Shown: positions 10,545 through 25,500 of the stretch, one piece after another | Position numbering within the stretch: the first letter of the stretch is position 1 | Layout: each line of letters opens with the position of its first letter | Assembly: GCF_019059575.1 (NCBI RefSeq) | Contig: NW_024881675.1 | Span: 620,001-684,000, forward strand | Direction of reading: 5' to 3' | Length of the DNA: 64,000 bases | DNA from: Amphibalanus amphitrite | Taxonomy: Eukaryota > Arthropoda > Thecostraca > Balanomorpha > Balanidae | The notes under the pieces: generated by a model | The model's input: the letters and a program-made list of their open reading frames with translations, nothing else | Told to the model about the DNA's origin: nothing | Databases searched by the model: none | Program-made: the position numbers and the translations under genes

Positions 10545-13500
10545 CTACTCATAAAAGTAAAACAGATCACCATCCGCGTACGGCACCTTTGGTATCCTGG
10601 CGTAGCACTTGGGCGGATCATCAGGGTGGAAATCGATCAGGTGCTTCTTGACGTCATTCTGGTCCTGGTTGGCGTAAGTGCAGTAGGCACAGTGGTAGGC
10701 GACGTAGCCGTGGCCGATGTAGTGCTGAAACACGGTGACGTACATTGTACAAGTTGATGCATGTTAATTGATTCAACATACGTTACACGCAAAAGCGAGC
10801 ATTCATCGTCGAACTTCGAGCACGCAGAAATTATAGGTCAGTGAATGCTATACAATTCCATTTTGTGATCACGAATAATCAAGCATACACTCGACTCGTA
10901 AGTCAGACCATGTTGCTGAGTATTACAAAAAAGGATAACAAGTTCATTACCGAAATGCACTACCCTACCCTGGCCGTCAATGGTAAAATCCACGGTCCAA
11001 ACTCGATACAGTTCCCCAGCCCCTCTCCCACCCCGTCACACACTACATTCTCTGTCGTCTTACCCCGATCAGGGCGGCGAAAGAGTCGGTGCGCAGGCCA
11101 CACACGTGACACGGGAACACGCTGGCGTCTGGGTGGGCCTCGGCGTAGTGCTGCTCGAGCACCGCCGCCTTGATGAACGCGCGATCGCAGCCGTCTGCCG
11201 ACAGAGAATAGAGGTAAACAGCTGGTCATATGGATGATAAGGTTAGTGCGAATGAAGATGAGGTCTAGGCAGGAGTGCCGTGAGGTTTGGGCAGGAGTGT
11301 CGTGTGCCATTTTACGGGAAAGGTGTGTTTTGATGTGTGGCAAGGTACGTACCAGGGAAAACACAAACGACGCTGGAATGACAGTGGCCTTAATTTGTGT
11401 GCACAGTGCACAGCCTACCAACAACATGATACGCTATGACACTGATCGCCCCACACCCATTATCTGGTATTTCACCCCTATTCCAGCCATCCAATCGTCC
11501 TTGCCACTGCACCCTCACCGACGCGCGGAGCGACCCCTACCTTGAGCGCAGATGTACGGCGTCAGACTAGACTCGCCGACCATCTCAGTCTCGACCAGAT
11601 GAGAGGAGTTCAGGCCCGGAGGCGGGTTGGCCGGGTCAGACTGCAAGAAGTACGTCGGCATGTCGGCGTGCCAGCGGCGCTGAAACGGAGGAAAGCGGAG
11701 AGCAGGTCGGTTACATAAGGTGATGTTCAATCACGTCGGATATGAGGGTAGGCGGAGACTTGATAGTCATGTCCATTCACAGCTGATACAGTTGATGACA
11801 TATACGGTACCGCCTACCGGTACCAGTTTGAGTTTAACTACGAACAGCATGACAAGGCAATGCTACAAGCATCATTGAAATGTTTGTAACAGATGGTGGC
11901 AAAAAAAAACTCATACATTCACAAAACTGAACACAACAAAGGCATACAACTTACATAATTAAAAAAGATCGTAAGTATCCTGCAAGTCCAAGGAACACTG
12001 AAACCAGAGAACCGTCACCAAGGGTACACCATCACCAATTCCGTCCCTCTTAACTACCTGATGTTCGTGCATGTACGCGTTCTGTCGAGTGCGGTAGAAG
12101 CAGTAGCCGCACTGGAACTGGGAGATGGCGTGCCGCTTGTACACGTGCTCGGCCAGGTCGGCGCCCTTGTAGCCGCAGTAGACGCACACCAGTCGCGTGT
12201 TCATGCACGTGTACGAGGTCTCGTCCGGAGAGCACACGTCGCACTTCTCGTGGTTGCGCAGGTGCAGCTTGAAGAGGGTGCCGTTGTTGGTGGTCAGGCT
12301 GCAGTGGACGGCGTTGCACTTGTAGGCCGACTTGTGATGCATGTGAAACATGAGTCGCATCACCTTTGACTGGTCCTTGAGCGTCAGAAAGTGCTTCCAC
12401 GGCCGCCGCTCGCCCTCCGGCGGAAACGAGAACAGGTCGTCCACCTTCTTGGCAGGCGTTTCTGCAACGGGACAGAGGCGGATGGGAATGCATACAATGC
12501 GATCAATGACAGCCAGGTCCAAGGAATCAGCCACGTAGTAATATTACTTCCAAAAGAAAAGATAAAACAGGACACAAAATATAAAGGAACTCAAGGAGGA
12601 ATAAGCTCAAAGAAGGAATAAGCTTTCCCGTAAGTGGGATAAAAGTTGTACTGAGGTCAGTTACTAAGACTATCGGCTTAAGGGTATAACAATTCCTTAT
12701 CACTATTAAATAAGGTTCATTATTAAGAATGGAAACCAATATGGAGATACTTTCAAGGCATGCAGTTTTATTTACCTGTCTGTAGAGGGTCTGCCTCGGC
12801 GCCTCCCGTCAGGCTCATTACACTGGAGATCGTCAGGCCACCGAGACCACCACCCTGCGACAGAACACGATGTCAAGACTCAAGGCACAGTCGGTATAAA
12901 ATAGCAACGTCACCAGTGTATGATAACTAAGCCAAACGGTACATTCCCATCGTCTCAAGCGACCGTAACCATTCAAAACATCACGTCCTGGTTAAAATAT
13001 GGTAATCGTTTCCATGAAATTAACTTGCTCACTGTAAGCTCAATTCATTTTCGTCGACCAAAAACCAGGGTAGATATGGTGCTCAAAGTGTGAAATAGCG
13101 ACTGCAAGTGACTTTAGCTACAGGAAGCATCGTAATGAGACGTACAGTTGCCATCTCTAACCTCAAGAAGGGCTTTTACTGATAAAGAGCATCTTAGTCG
13201 CGTACTTACCAAAGCGTCATCTGACGAGAGGAGATCGCCGCTGAGTTTGCGGATGCGCAGTTTCGGCCTGGGCGGCTCTTGTGGCTCTTGCTCACGCTCG
13301 AACCGGTCGAAGTCGTTCATCAGCGACTCGAGGTCGGCGTTCATCGAGTTGAGTCCGGCGGCAGCCCTGGCGTCCGACTCGGCGCTGAAGCCTAACTGGT
13401 CAGCCGGCTCCTGCTTGATGACGACACCGGACAGACCATCCGTCGGCGGCGGCTCGGGCGCCGGAGGCCGCAGCGCCGCCGCCAGCTTCATGGTGATCTG

Positions 13501-16500
13501 GTACCCAAACTCGTTGGGGTCATCCGGCCGCACCGCCTGCAGCTCGCACAGAGCATCGTCCAGTGGCTGTGACTGAGCGGCCTCCTCGCTTTCGCCGGTG
13601 TCCTCATCCCATGGCGGCTCCGAGTTGGCACCGTCCGAGTCGCTGTCTCCCTTTTTGTCGTCCGGACCCTGCTCTTGGCTCTGCTCCAGATCGCCTTCCT
13701 GCTCAGCGGATTCGTCCACCTTGGGCGGCTTCTCTAGGGCGCGTTGTCGCATGTCCTCGAGGTACCGCACTGGTGAGTCTTCATGGCACTGCAGCCTCTG
13801 CAGAAGCTCGCTCCCCGACGGACCAGGCGGCACCGCCAGCTTCTTTGAGTATTGCGCCATCAGCGCGTTCATGTGCTCTTTCCGGACCGCCTCCTCAGCA
13901 GACAGTTCTTTCAGCCAGCGCTCGCCAACTGCAAATACAGTTATGTCATCGATCGGCGGCGGCAGTGAAGCAGCTCGCTTCTCGTCATCCGCCTTCATGC
14001 GTTTGAGGGCCTCGCCGACCTTTTTGCTGATGTCTATAGAAGGTCCTCTCAAGCACATGTTGATCTTGGTATAGTCCGTACTCCCCTCGTGAGAATCAGC
14101 CATGTGTTTCTTGAGGTTTCGCTCGTGGAGCTGAACAAAACCACACAGCTTGCAGGCATAGCCGTACATCCATCCGTTGCCAATATCAGCTTCCTCGATC
14201 GAGATAGCATCCACTGTACTGTCCTTGTGCAGGTTGGTGATATGGTTCCTCAGAAAGTACATGCGGAACACTTTGTATCCACACTGCTGGCAAGAGTAAC
14301 GATACTCCCCAGTGTGCGAGGTGATGTGATCAAACAGCTCCTGACTGTTGACAGTTTTGAATTTGCAGAACCTACACTTCATGGAGTAGTCCTCAGGCGC
14401 CGATGTACCGGATTGTAAATGGTCTGCAATGTGTTGCAGCATGTGCCGCTTGTTTAAGGCAGTGAATTTGCAGTACAGACATGCGATGCTATAGTCAAAC
14501 ATCAAAGATGGTGGGATCCAGCTGAGATCATCGTTGAGCAGTTTCGCTTCCAAATCTTCCGGCAGAGGCTTCTTCGCCGAATCATCTCCAGGCCCAAGTT
14601 CTTCTTGAACCGCTTTTTCCAAGAATGATTTTTGCATCTTGACAGGAATGGGCTTCCCTGGATGTGACATGACATAGTGAAAGATCACTTTCTTTCCGTT
14701 GAAAGAGCAGTACATGCACTCTTCCGGCTCAATCGATTCCGTTTCAGTCTTCACCGCCGGACTATCCAGGTCCGTAGAACCAGCAGTTACGTCAGCAGCG
14801 CTGTTGCTCAGGTCGGAATCGATAGGCACTGTGCTCGTGTCTTCCTGCTGAATATCCTCCTTCGGCTGCAGATCGGAGGTGTCGTCACTCACAATTTCGG
14901 TCGTCACGTCAGCCTCGCTCCGCTTTTGTTCCACGGCGGTAGCATCCACTTGTACTTCTGCTACTGATGGTTTAGAACTATGGACCTCGCTTCCCTTATC
15001 GGCATCCGATGGCGCTTTGGCGATCGTGCGAGTTAGCACTACCATTGGTTTCTTTTTGAAGCTCTGCGCTAGTTCAGCTGTGGTCGGCGTTTGCTCGGTA
15101 TCCGTCCTATCCGTGTCTGATTCCACCGTTTCACAAGCATCAGATTCACTTTCAGTGGCTGTCTTGGTGTCGGGAGTGAGCTTGTGATGCATTTTCGAGC
15201 TTGACTCTGGCTGTTGTTTTTCAACACTCTTTGACTGCTTCAGACGATCCACGTCACAGTGACCTTTCTCCTCGCCGGGTTGTTTCACGCTGGTCTTGTT
15301 TTTTCTTTCTTCCTGTGCTGCGTTACTAGTCTTCTCCACTTCAGACTCCGAATCTGAGTCCGAGATAACGACGACCCGCCGCTTCCGTTTTTGCTTCACG
15401 ACTAATTCTTCGGTGTCAACAGTTGAGGAAACTGTATCTTCCTGGTGGCATGCCACTGGTGGCTTTGTCTGTGGGTCAGGCACCGCCTGATCAGAAGTAG
15501 TTTCTGACGTTACTGGCTTCTCCGTAACCTCCGGTTCAGACTTCTTGAGCTTTGGAATCTTGAACTTCCCCAAGGATGCTGCTTTGTGTTCTATAACAGG
15601 CTTTTGTGCAGACGTAGATCCACGACTGACTGGTTTCACCGGCTCCCGGCTCTGGAGCCCAGTCTTGACTTTGTCCCCCTTGGTCTTTTCACGTCTGTCC
15701 GGCTTGACCTCACGACCATCCGGCTTGGTTTTCTGCAGCTGTTTCTCCTTCTCTTTGCGTTTCATCCTTTCTTCTTCGTGTCTCCTGAGTATCTCAAGCT
15801 CCTTCTCAAGCTGCTGTTTCTTTTGCTCATGATAGGACATCTGAGCAGCGCGCCTGGGGTCACTTTTGCTTGGCATCGTCTTGTCCTCTTTACCCGGTTG
15901 AACGTTGTAGGGGTTGTCGAAGTTGTGTTTGCTTAAGCTTGGTCTTGGAGGAGTTGAATGTCTTGGGGCTGCCGGGTGAGGTTGAAATTTTGGACTTTGA
16001 TTGTGATGATGTGGAGCCGGCTGCTGTGGAACAAAGCCCGACCGGCCCGGCAGTGAGGGTCTTTGATTGAAACCTACACCCACCGGAGCGGGCCGAGGCA
16101 GGAGCGGCGAAGACACGCCGTGAGGGTGACTAGGGTACTTCGGATGGTATGTCCTGGGATCATGCACTTGGTGTGGATACTGAAGAGCAGTAGGCTGGGG
16201 TGCCGGTTGCGATTGCTGACTTTGACGCTTTGCGTACTGCTCTTCGCGTGCATTCATGGTTTGCTCGTAAGTTCGCTTTGCTTCTCTGAAGATGCCATCA
16301 GCGCAAGGAGATATTTTCACGGGATTTCCATGCACTTCCTTGTCTGCAAGTTCCTTTCTAGCTCGCTTCGCCTCAGAATGTTCTGCTAGCTTAGCATAAG
16401 CTATGCCAGCACATGTGAATGAAAAGTGCACCTCAAGCACGAGCTCCACGATACCGAAGCCATGGAACAGGCGGAAAATATCTTGCCGCAATGTGTTTGG

Positions 16501-19500
16501 AGGGAGGTTCCGGATGACCAGACATGTAAATGTTTGCTCGAGGTCATCTGCTGGCAGCTCCTTTTTTCTTGCCACGGGACTCAAACTTTCGTGCACAGTT
16601 TTTACCAGTTCCTGAACGGAGTATTTCTTTAACTGTTCACTTACTTTTTCCACTGTCGCATCAGGTTTCTTGGAAGTTTCAGCTGCTTCATCAGATCTGG
16701 AATCGCCTTGCTTTCTCGGGTCTTTCACAGAACCCGTTTTCGTTTTCGGATCCATGGACAATGATTCAGTGCGGTTCCTCCCCGTCGAATCTTGAGACGT
16801 CTTTCCTGTCGCTTTTTCTTTCGAGTCCACTTTATCAGTATCCCCATGCCTAGAGACATTTCGGTCGGCTTTGTGGGACGATGGACGATCTTGAGAATGC
16901 TCTCTGCGATGATGGCTTGAAGAAGATCTAGATGGTTCGTGACGACTTCTTCCATGACTAGAATGCTTTAGCTCTGCTTTTCGCTTTTTTCTCCTCTCGA
17001 TCTCAGCCTTCTTCCACTCTTCAAAGCGCCGCCGTTTCGCGTCCGCTAATGTTTCGCCTTTCCTTATCACAAGTCTGCTTTCACTGGAGTGAGGACGATC
17101 CCTTCGATCTCCTTTATCACGTCGATCATCAGTTGAGCCATGTCTTCTGCTACCGGACTCACCAGATCTGTGCCGACTTCTAGATGAGGAGCTGCTGCCT
17201 CCTTCTCGTCTTTTCTCCTCTGAGGTCCCACCAGACGTGCTACCTGCACCCAGGTCTCTGTTCAGCTCTTCCAAATCCTCTTTAGAGAGCGGTGGCTTCG
17301 ACATAAAAGATGGCCTGAAGGTCGGCTTCTTTCGAATCTCGCTCCACTCATCTTCCGGATTGTATGCATCACTCTCTGCGGGCATTGTCGTCGCGCCACG
17401 GGGATCTGTGCCATGATCACTGCACCCCGGAACTGCGATATCATCAACACGCAGCTCACTATCGGGGGTATCAGTGGAGCTTTCACGTTCAAGCGGAATG
17501 ATTTTCGGACCCCTCGAAGCAGATGCATCAACGTCTGGTGGACTCTGTACTTCAGTTTCATCCAGGGTTTTTGACATGCCGATCATCAGCTTTCGGAGAA
17601 TTTCTCTTCCCCTTTCAAACTTTTTGTCCTTGTGGTCATTTCCAGCAAACGCCCCTGGGATCTGGGCTACGACTTCGGGACTTGGACTACGAGGTTGGTC
17701 CATTTCGTTGAAACTCGCGGAGGGCGAGGACATGCTTATCCGTTCCACAAATGAGCTGAGTGGTGGACTGTGAACCGGAGGGTCGTCGGAGAGTCGGCTG
17801 AAACAAAACACAAACATAACTGTTAGTGTTGTAAGAACAGGTACCGATCCAATACAGGATCGGGGTATTTATGCATCTGTAAAGTATGGTCGTTCATTCT
17901 ACAGTATTCTAGGCATTCGAGGCGGTCATTCAAATTCTTGGACTTAACAGAAACAGAAACCTGGTGGTTACATTTGATGAGACAAAGCTACGATTCACCG
18001 TACATGCTTACACATCTTATACACGGTAAAAGGCTTTGCAGCGCCTTTTCAGGACCCGATGTTTATTGATTCCATTCCATTACAATACAATGCATACAAG
18101 GGGAAATATTCTTGCAAAGCGGACGAATTAAATTAAATGAATAAAAAGGGATGGTAATGGCGCTGCCTGAATACCTCGCGCCTGATGAACTGGGGGCAGA
18201 GCGCTGAACTTCACGGGGAGGCGATGGCCTCTCCCACTCCGATTCCGGATACAGCATGCGCCTTTGATGCTCTGGTGGCGGCGGCCGTTGGGGCTGTGGT
18301 CGCGCTGGCTGAGGTAGCTCCATAACATCATCATCCGATTCCTGAAATGCCAGACGAAATCAGGAACGATTGTTTGCTGTAATACGTCCAAACAGCACTA
18401 CCACACAAATGACGTTTCAGTCTGAACTGTATTCAACAGTTTTCTTATTTAGTGAACATGTATATGCTGCACAAAAACACACGTTCACCGGTGAGTTTCA
18501 ATGGCTCACAATTGTACTTTACACAGTCATTCCGTTGCTTTAAAATGAACTCTTGTTTCAATGGTAGGAACATCATAATGCTAGGCTCAAAAGCGAACAT
18601 TAAAGCTTCCGAAACTTACCCCTTCAATCTTGTCATGTAGCTTTTGAAGGACACCCTCACATTTCACCAGCAGCTCGTATTTAAGCCTGCAAGATGTGGT
18701 TGTGCATAAATTACTCAGAAGTAAATGGAAACGAAAGAATCGATAACAGCGATGACTGACATCTTTCGGAGATCATAATACAAGAAAAAAAAATATATAG
18801 GGATATACCAACAACTAGAAAATGCATAAATGGACCAGTAACGTTTCTACACTAAATATCTTGGAAGCCTATCCTTAGTTCAAAACATATCGCTTTCAAA
18901 TATCAGAAACATACCTACCGAGAATTTATATTTGCCCCGAATTCACAGAATATTTACAGCAGTGGAAATACAATGCAACGATACATTTTCCTCGATGAAT
19001 TTGCTATCAAAACTAGTGGCAATGCAAGCTCCTGGTTCACGAGATTCCCAGATGAGGTAAGTTAGTGCACGGCCACCAATAATAAATTAAACCGACGGTT
19101 TAACTTAAACCGTGCCGGGCCGGAGGTGTTTAGACACCTCCCCTCCCCCAAGCAGTTTTCCACAAATATCTTTAAAAAACGGCGGCGGCACCTTTTCATG
19201 CATGTTTTTTGCATACGTTGTAAAAATTTCAGTCTCAGCCCCAGGTCTATCAAGGTCAGGTCACAAGTTCACATTCAGTGGTCAGTAACCTACCTAAAAA
19301 AGCTTCTATTGCTCGCCATAACTATACCGACTGAGCAATCGTTTTGAAACTTTCAGCGATTGATAACTGTAACAGTACCTTAGCATATTTCTCGGAACTT
19401 GGATATCTGTGACAAAGGGTCAAGTAACTTTTGCGACTCTCCATTACCAGTCAATGGGAGAAAATTTATATGCGCCGTTTTGGACGAATCATACTAACTA

Positions 19501-22500
19501 AACACTCTCAAACATCGGGTTACAGGTAAATATGTCAAATTAAATCAGAAACTCGTACCCGTGACACCTCTTAATGCTCCTGAGGTTATCTAAGGCCATG
19601 AAAGGTCTCCGAAAGTTAAACAATAAGTCTTGATAGACACGCTAGAGCAATAAAACAACCGTTAATGTGTTGAACTCGATGGTACGGATCGACTGATATG
19701 CAACAAGACCTTTTGTGGTCAGATCATGAACATGACCTGAGATCAAATCTTCAAAATGACCTTTCAATGTAAGGTTAAATCAGTTCTTTCGGGAGGGGAG
19801 TGCGATAGCGGCCAAATCAATGTCGTGCAAGTTTTTTTAAGAAAAAGGTTTTGCAGAAAAGCGTTTTCTGAAAAACGTCAATTTTTAGTTTTTGCTCTTT
19901 GGATGCCAAACATTGATCATAGATCAAATCTGCAAAAAGTTAACAGAAATAAAATCGTTAAAATATCTATCAAATGCGTTTTTCCACGGCACTGTGGCTC
20001 TATTTCTTCTAGAGTTCACGACAATGTCAAAAATGTTGAAATAGACAAAGATTGACCTTCGGTGACCTCTGGTGACCTGACCTTTGACCTATTATAAAAA
20101 AAATGACTGGAGTACTAATAACTCGTGATTTTTTTTTGACGCTCTTTCTAATGCCACTTGACATGTGTCGCTACGTGGCCCAAGAGAGACACATCGTTTC
20201 ATATACGGAATGCGAAACGGCCTTTCAGTAAACATAAGAGCGGAACGTGAACGTAGCACCAATACTTAAACTTGGCATTTTAGCTACCTATGCTTTCTAG
20301 CATGTGACAGCTAATTGATTAGGCCTACGATATGCATAAAGAATTCAGCGCTATCATAAAACACACGATTGAAGACCAAAGTTGGTTAAATATCTCGGAT
20401 ACTTATTGCGTTAACACCTAGTGGTACCTCCCCCCCCCCCCCCCATATTCAACGTCCCAAGGTCAACAGACTGCTTAAAATTAAACTTTTCCTTCTAACA
20501 CAGCAAAGGAGTCCATTAGTTGAAAATTGCACCATTAACCCTAGAACGCCTAGGGGGGGGGGGGTTGTATCAACCCCCCCCCCCCTGAGGTTTTTTCGAA
20601 GTGCACGCTAAACGGCTTGTCGTAGCGGGCTGAAATTTTCAATACCCTCTGGGGCAACCTTTGCGCATCTTTTGCCGAAAAAAATTGATCGGGTCATGTC
20701 AGGTCACGGAGTTATGACGTCATAAGAGGTACAGCCTCCGGCCGGATTTTCACAAACTGAGTGCCAACGCCCGAGGTTTCCTGCCGGTGGTACGGACATC
20801 GGTTGATGGATCGTGATGAAACTTCCCATGCATGTTGGGGCAAGTATTGGCTATCATATGGTATAAAAAATTTGACCGGGTCAGGTCAGATCACGGAGCT
20901 ATGACGTCACAAGAGGAACAGCGTCCGGTACTATTTTTGAAAAGCGCCCGAACCACTATTTTGCTAATTCTTGTCACCTCAATGGGAATATGCAGCAATA
21001 TTAGCTTCTATAGGGAGCAAATGAACCTCCCAAATCCAAAAATACAATCAGATTTCAAAAATTTAAATTTTGATTTTTCGAATTTCTGCCGCCGACTGTG
21101 ACCTTGCCGACTTCCGGCGCTCCCAACGCGCCATTTTTAGAGCTAGGGAAACGAAATACATACCAAACGATAGAGAATTGATCAAGGAACACGATAGTGA
21201 AGGTTTCAAGTCGATATCTCCCACCGTTTTGCGGCAATCGCCGCCGAAAGTTGAAAAAAGTCTATTTTTCCGAAAATTTGACCTTTGACCGGTCAAAAGT
21301 AGGTCAAATGTTGACCTAGGACCAAAAAATATACCACCAATCGCGAGATCTCGTTGAGAGCAATCTGTTGGTTTTTTCCGCTAAGCTCTACGACCTTCCG
21401 TTTCGAAACGCCAGGGGGGGTCGTAACAACCCCCCCCCCCTGGTCGTTCGTGTTATGAGAAATGGCCTGGTCGTGCGAGGGTTAAGGAGTTTCCACGGTC
21501 TAAAAGCAAAGAAATTCTCTAGCCCAAAAAAGTATTTTAGTTTGCAATCGGCATTCCATCAATCAACCCATACTGTCAACCTTAACCGGGAATGAAGGCG
21601 TAGGTATTAAGCAGTTGCTTAGTGGCAAGCCAGTCATCTTACATTTGGTCTAGGCTGCTGTTTGGCATACAAGGGAGCGCACCGATACTTAGAAGAATGA
21701 TCGGCGTATGTTTCAGTAGCGATACAACTTCTGCACCCAGCAGAATACATTGTGAAGTGAAGACATTAGGACAGAACCCCTTTTACAAATCCTCATATAC
21801 GCCCTGCTTTTAAGATCAATCCCTTTTTAAATGCAGGTATTGAAATACAGCTTACGGAACGAGACAGTTTCCATAAAATTTTACGATCAAGGTAATGTAG
21901 CGCTGTATGTCCTAGCCCCTTTTTTAATTTGCCACGTTCCAGCACACGTTTTATCCAAAGCAAGACTTAATGAAATATGCCTTAAACTCACAACATTGTG
22001 GTGCAAGAATGACTAGCCTTTAGTGAAAATAAAATCACACCTACTTTCTGGAGCTGTCCGTCAATATTGCATGCAGATGTTTCATCTTTTGCAGCTGCGC
22101 CGTTCTCGTAGGATCGTTTGTACGCTCCAGTTTGGTGATCATTTTCCGCAGGAACGGCAAGTAGCGCTGGAGCTTTTCGAGCTTCTGCTCGTACGATGGA
22201 TTGGGACCTGAAAACATTAGCAAAGGAACGGTATGCAAAAGCTCACCATGAACAGATAGGAAAAAATTGCCGCAGATACACGAGCAAACAAATGAAAACG
22301 AATCAAAACAGGATTTAACATTGAACATCGACCGCAATTGCGTACATGATGAAATGCACATACTTCGATCGTGAATCTACGGACTACGGCAAAAGCGCAT
22401 CAAGTTAGTTCTGAAATTCAAACACCGTAAGGTCTTCATGAAGCGGTCCGAAACGTCTTGCTGAACTACGCAGCCCTCATACAGAACGGTGCAGCATAAT

Positions 22501-25500
22501 ACAGGGGCGTTATTATGGCATGGAACGCATCTGATAGACGGTATTGAAAATGTGTTTGAATAAAGCGATGACGGATTATCTGCTCACCTTGTAAGTTGCT
22601 CATGGCTGGATTCAACAATGGACTCAGAAGCGACGAGCTGAAAAGGAATAAAATCGTACAGTAACGAGTAGCCCGTTGTTTATTTACAACAAAATCCACG
22701 TTCCTGCTCTAATAAATAAAGATGACATTATTAAATCAGGTTTTATTTTAGGTAAAAAGCCCGGTCCAACAAAAATGACATACCGCAATGTTGGAAAACG
22801 TTTGATGAAACAGGCATTAAGGTGCATAGATGCTCCACCAGCAGCATGGCAGACTTGTGACAGCTCAAGAAAAAAGTGAGCTCGCTCAGCTCAACTCCGT
22901 CTTATCCGCTCCCGCTCAGCTCCCGCTCAGTTTAACGCGGCTCAGCTCAGCTCACGTTCCGCTCAAACCGGCTGCGCTCCGCTCACGCTCAGCTCAGCTC
23001 AGCTCAGTTTCCGCTCAGCTCAGCTCAGCTCAGTTTCCGCTCAGCTCAGCTCAGCTCAGTTTCCGCTCAGCTCAGCTCAGTTTCCGCTCAGCTCAGCTCA
23101 GTTTCCGCTCAGCTCAGTTTCCGCTCAGCTCAGCTCAGTCTCCGCTCAGCTCAGTTCAGTTTCCGCTCAGCTCAGCTCAGTTTCCGCTCAGCTCAGTTCA
23201 GCTCAGCTCAGTTTCCGCTCAGCTAAGCTCAGCTCAACTTAGTTCCCGTTCAGCTCAGCTCAGTTTCCGCTCAATTCAGCTCAGCTCAGTTTCCGCTCAG
23301 TTAAATTCAATGCCACCCATTGCCGAATGCCGAATGCCACCCATATCTCCGTAACGTGTCGGGGTCCGGCCAATGACGTCACGGCAATGCGTGTGCTGAT
23401 TGGTCATGGACATCGAATCATCGGGACACAGGTCGGGACATCACGCCGCAGTGGATAAGGATACCAACCGAACGGCTTAAAACGGTGCGAACGGGGTGCA
23501 ATAGAGGAATGTAGCGATTTCCCGACCGATCGCTTCAGTTTGCGGTGTCGAACTACATGGCCTTTCACCTAGTGACGTCTTTGGTTTGTATTATAATATT
23601 ATTTCCAGTTTATCATGTTTCTAGTGTTTATAGTGTATCAATATTCAATGCACATTGCATTCGGTTTTATATTTTTATCCGTTCTCATCATCTTCCAGTG
23701 TACCTACTACTAGAACTGGATCAGCTCAGCTCAGCTAAATCAGCTCAGCTCAATCAGCTCAGCTCAGCTCGCTCAGCTCAGCTCAGCTCAGCTCAATCAG
23801 CTCAGCTCAGCTCAGCTCAGTTCAATCAGCTCAGCTCAGCTCAATCAGCTCAGCTCAATCAGCTCAGCTCAGCTCAAGCTCATTCAGCTCAGCTCAGCTC
23901 AAGCTCATTCAGCTCAGCTCAGACAGCAGCTCAGCTCAATGCATTACTGAGCCGGCTCAGCTCACAGCTCAACAATTTGGCAAAATGTTGAGCCGGCTCA
24001 TGAGCTGAGCTGATTTTTGAGCCGGCTCAACTGAGCTGATCACAAGTCTGCAGCATGGAGCCAGATGTCTTGCAAATGGAAGCACAAAACGATCGAACAT
24101 TAATACACGAATGTGACAAAAGTTACAACTACTATTACATGTGTAAGTACTTCCATAGGTGATAAGCAGGCACGCACCCAGGATTTTGCTCAGGGAGGGG
24201 CCACAGGTCGCGGCCTAGTCAAGTACACCCTCAAAAAAGGAAAACTCCTCGGATTTGGCCCACTATTTTTCGGGGTATGGTGCAGCTGTTTTAATCTATT
24301 GTTATTTTTTATTCAATTTTATTTTATTTTTTCGCCTTCAGGGGGGGGGGGCATGGCCCCCGTGCGCCCCCTTGGCTACGTCCCTGGTGATAGACAAGTA
24401 GTTTGACATCCGTCGCCATAAGTCCGGCTCAGCTCGTGAAGTTGACTTTGAGGCCGTTCTTGAAGAAAAATGATGGCATCACGGGGCCCGTGCCCTCTTA
24501 CTGGGATATTTATCAACAGCATCATGCACTCTCCGGATGAATTCCAGTCCGTATGGCATCCGAGCACCGCGAATGCTTCTTCCCTTTGGCTACAGATGCG
24601 GTCATCGCCAGGCGTCGCAAATCGAGCCTGATCTCCAAAGCAAAAGATCTGACCACTCTTAGGAACGAGATAATCCCTACGTTTCCATGAACGCGTAAAA
24701 CAATTGAACGAAATTCCACGTGCATTTTTCTCGGATACTATTCACCTTTGCAAAAAATGAGCGCACATAGGCTATGCCTATGGCTTTAGGCATAGCCTAT
24801 GGCTTTAGCTAGCACCTAATCCTATATTTACAATTCTAAACGTCTAAATAATATGACGGAGAATCTTTTTTTTTGCAAAATCGGCCGAACTTGTGCCATG
24901 GTAACGTAGTAAATCTCTTATAACGCCCCCTTCCTATATACCGGGTGGCGCAGAAAAAAAAAAACACGTTTCTAGCTTAAAATCAATATTTCTCAAAGTG
25001 ATAAGGTTACAACATTGAAACTTCGAACAGTCAATGAGTCATATTTTCAGTAAATAGTGTGATCTTTATGCAAATCAGTGACTAACTTTTTGAACCGTTC
25101 GTGCTTCTATCATGCCATGTAAAAATTGCATTTTGCTCAAATTTTTACTCAAAATGAGTGATCGAGCTACTTTCATAATTCATTCCCGCGCCACGGCCTG
25201 CGCCCTATGATTGCTACTCGCAGCTAGTTTCATTGATGGTTCAGGGTGACACGTTCTGTCAGCAACCACGACGGCTCTCTGCAAGTGGCTACAATGAGTT
25301 TCCAGTGTTCTAACCATCTTCAGGTGGCTCAAATGCTCTACTGGCTGGTATTGCTGGGAAAATGTAGCTTTCAACCAGCTACATGACATGGGAACGTCTT
25401 TACAGCCCTAGTGTAACGCAAGAGTTATGTTGCTTGTTGAGCTGTGGAGCGCGATATCTAATGAGTAATGCCTCTAGTTTCCAGAGACGAGACGTGCTCT

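Noticed and set aside
22830-23991. Ser/Ala/Gln/Leu repeat frames
   Set aside because: Translations of GCTCA arrays in the hAT-type element.
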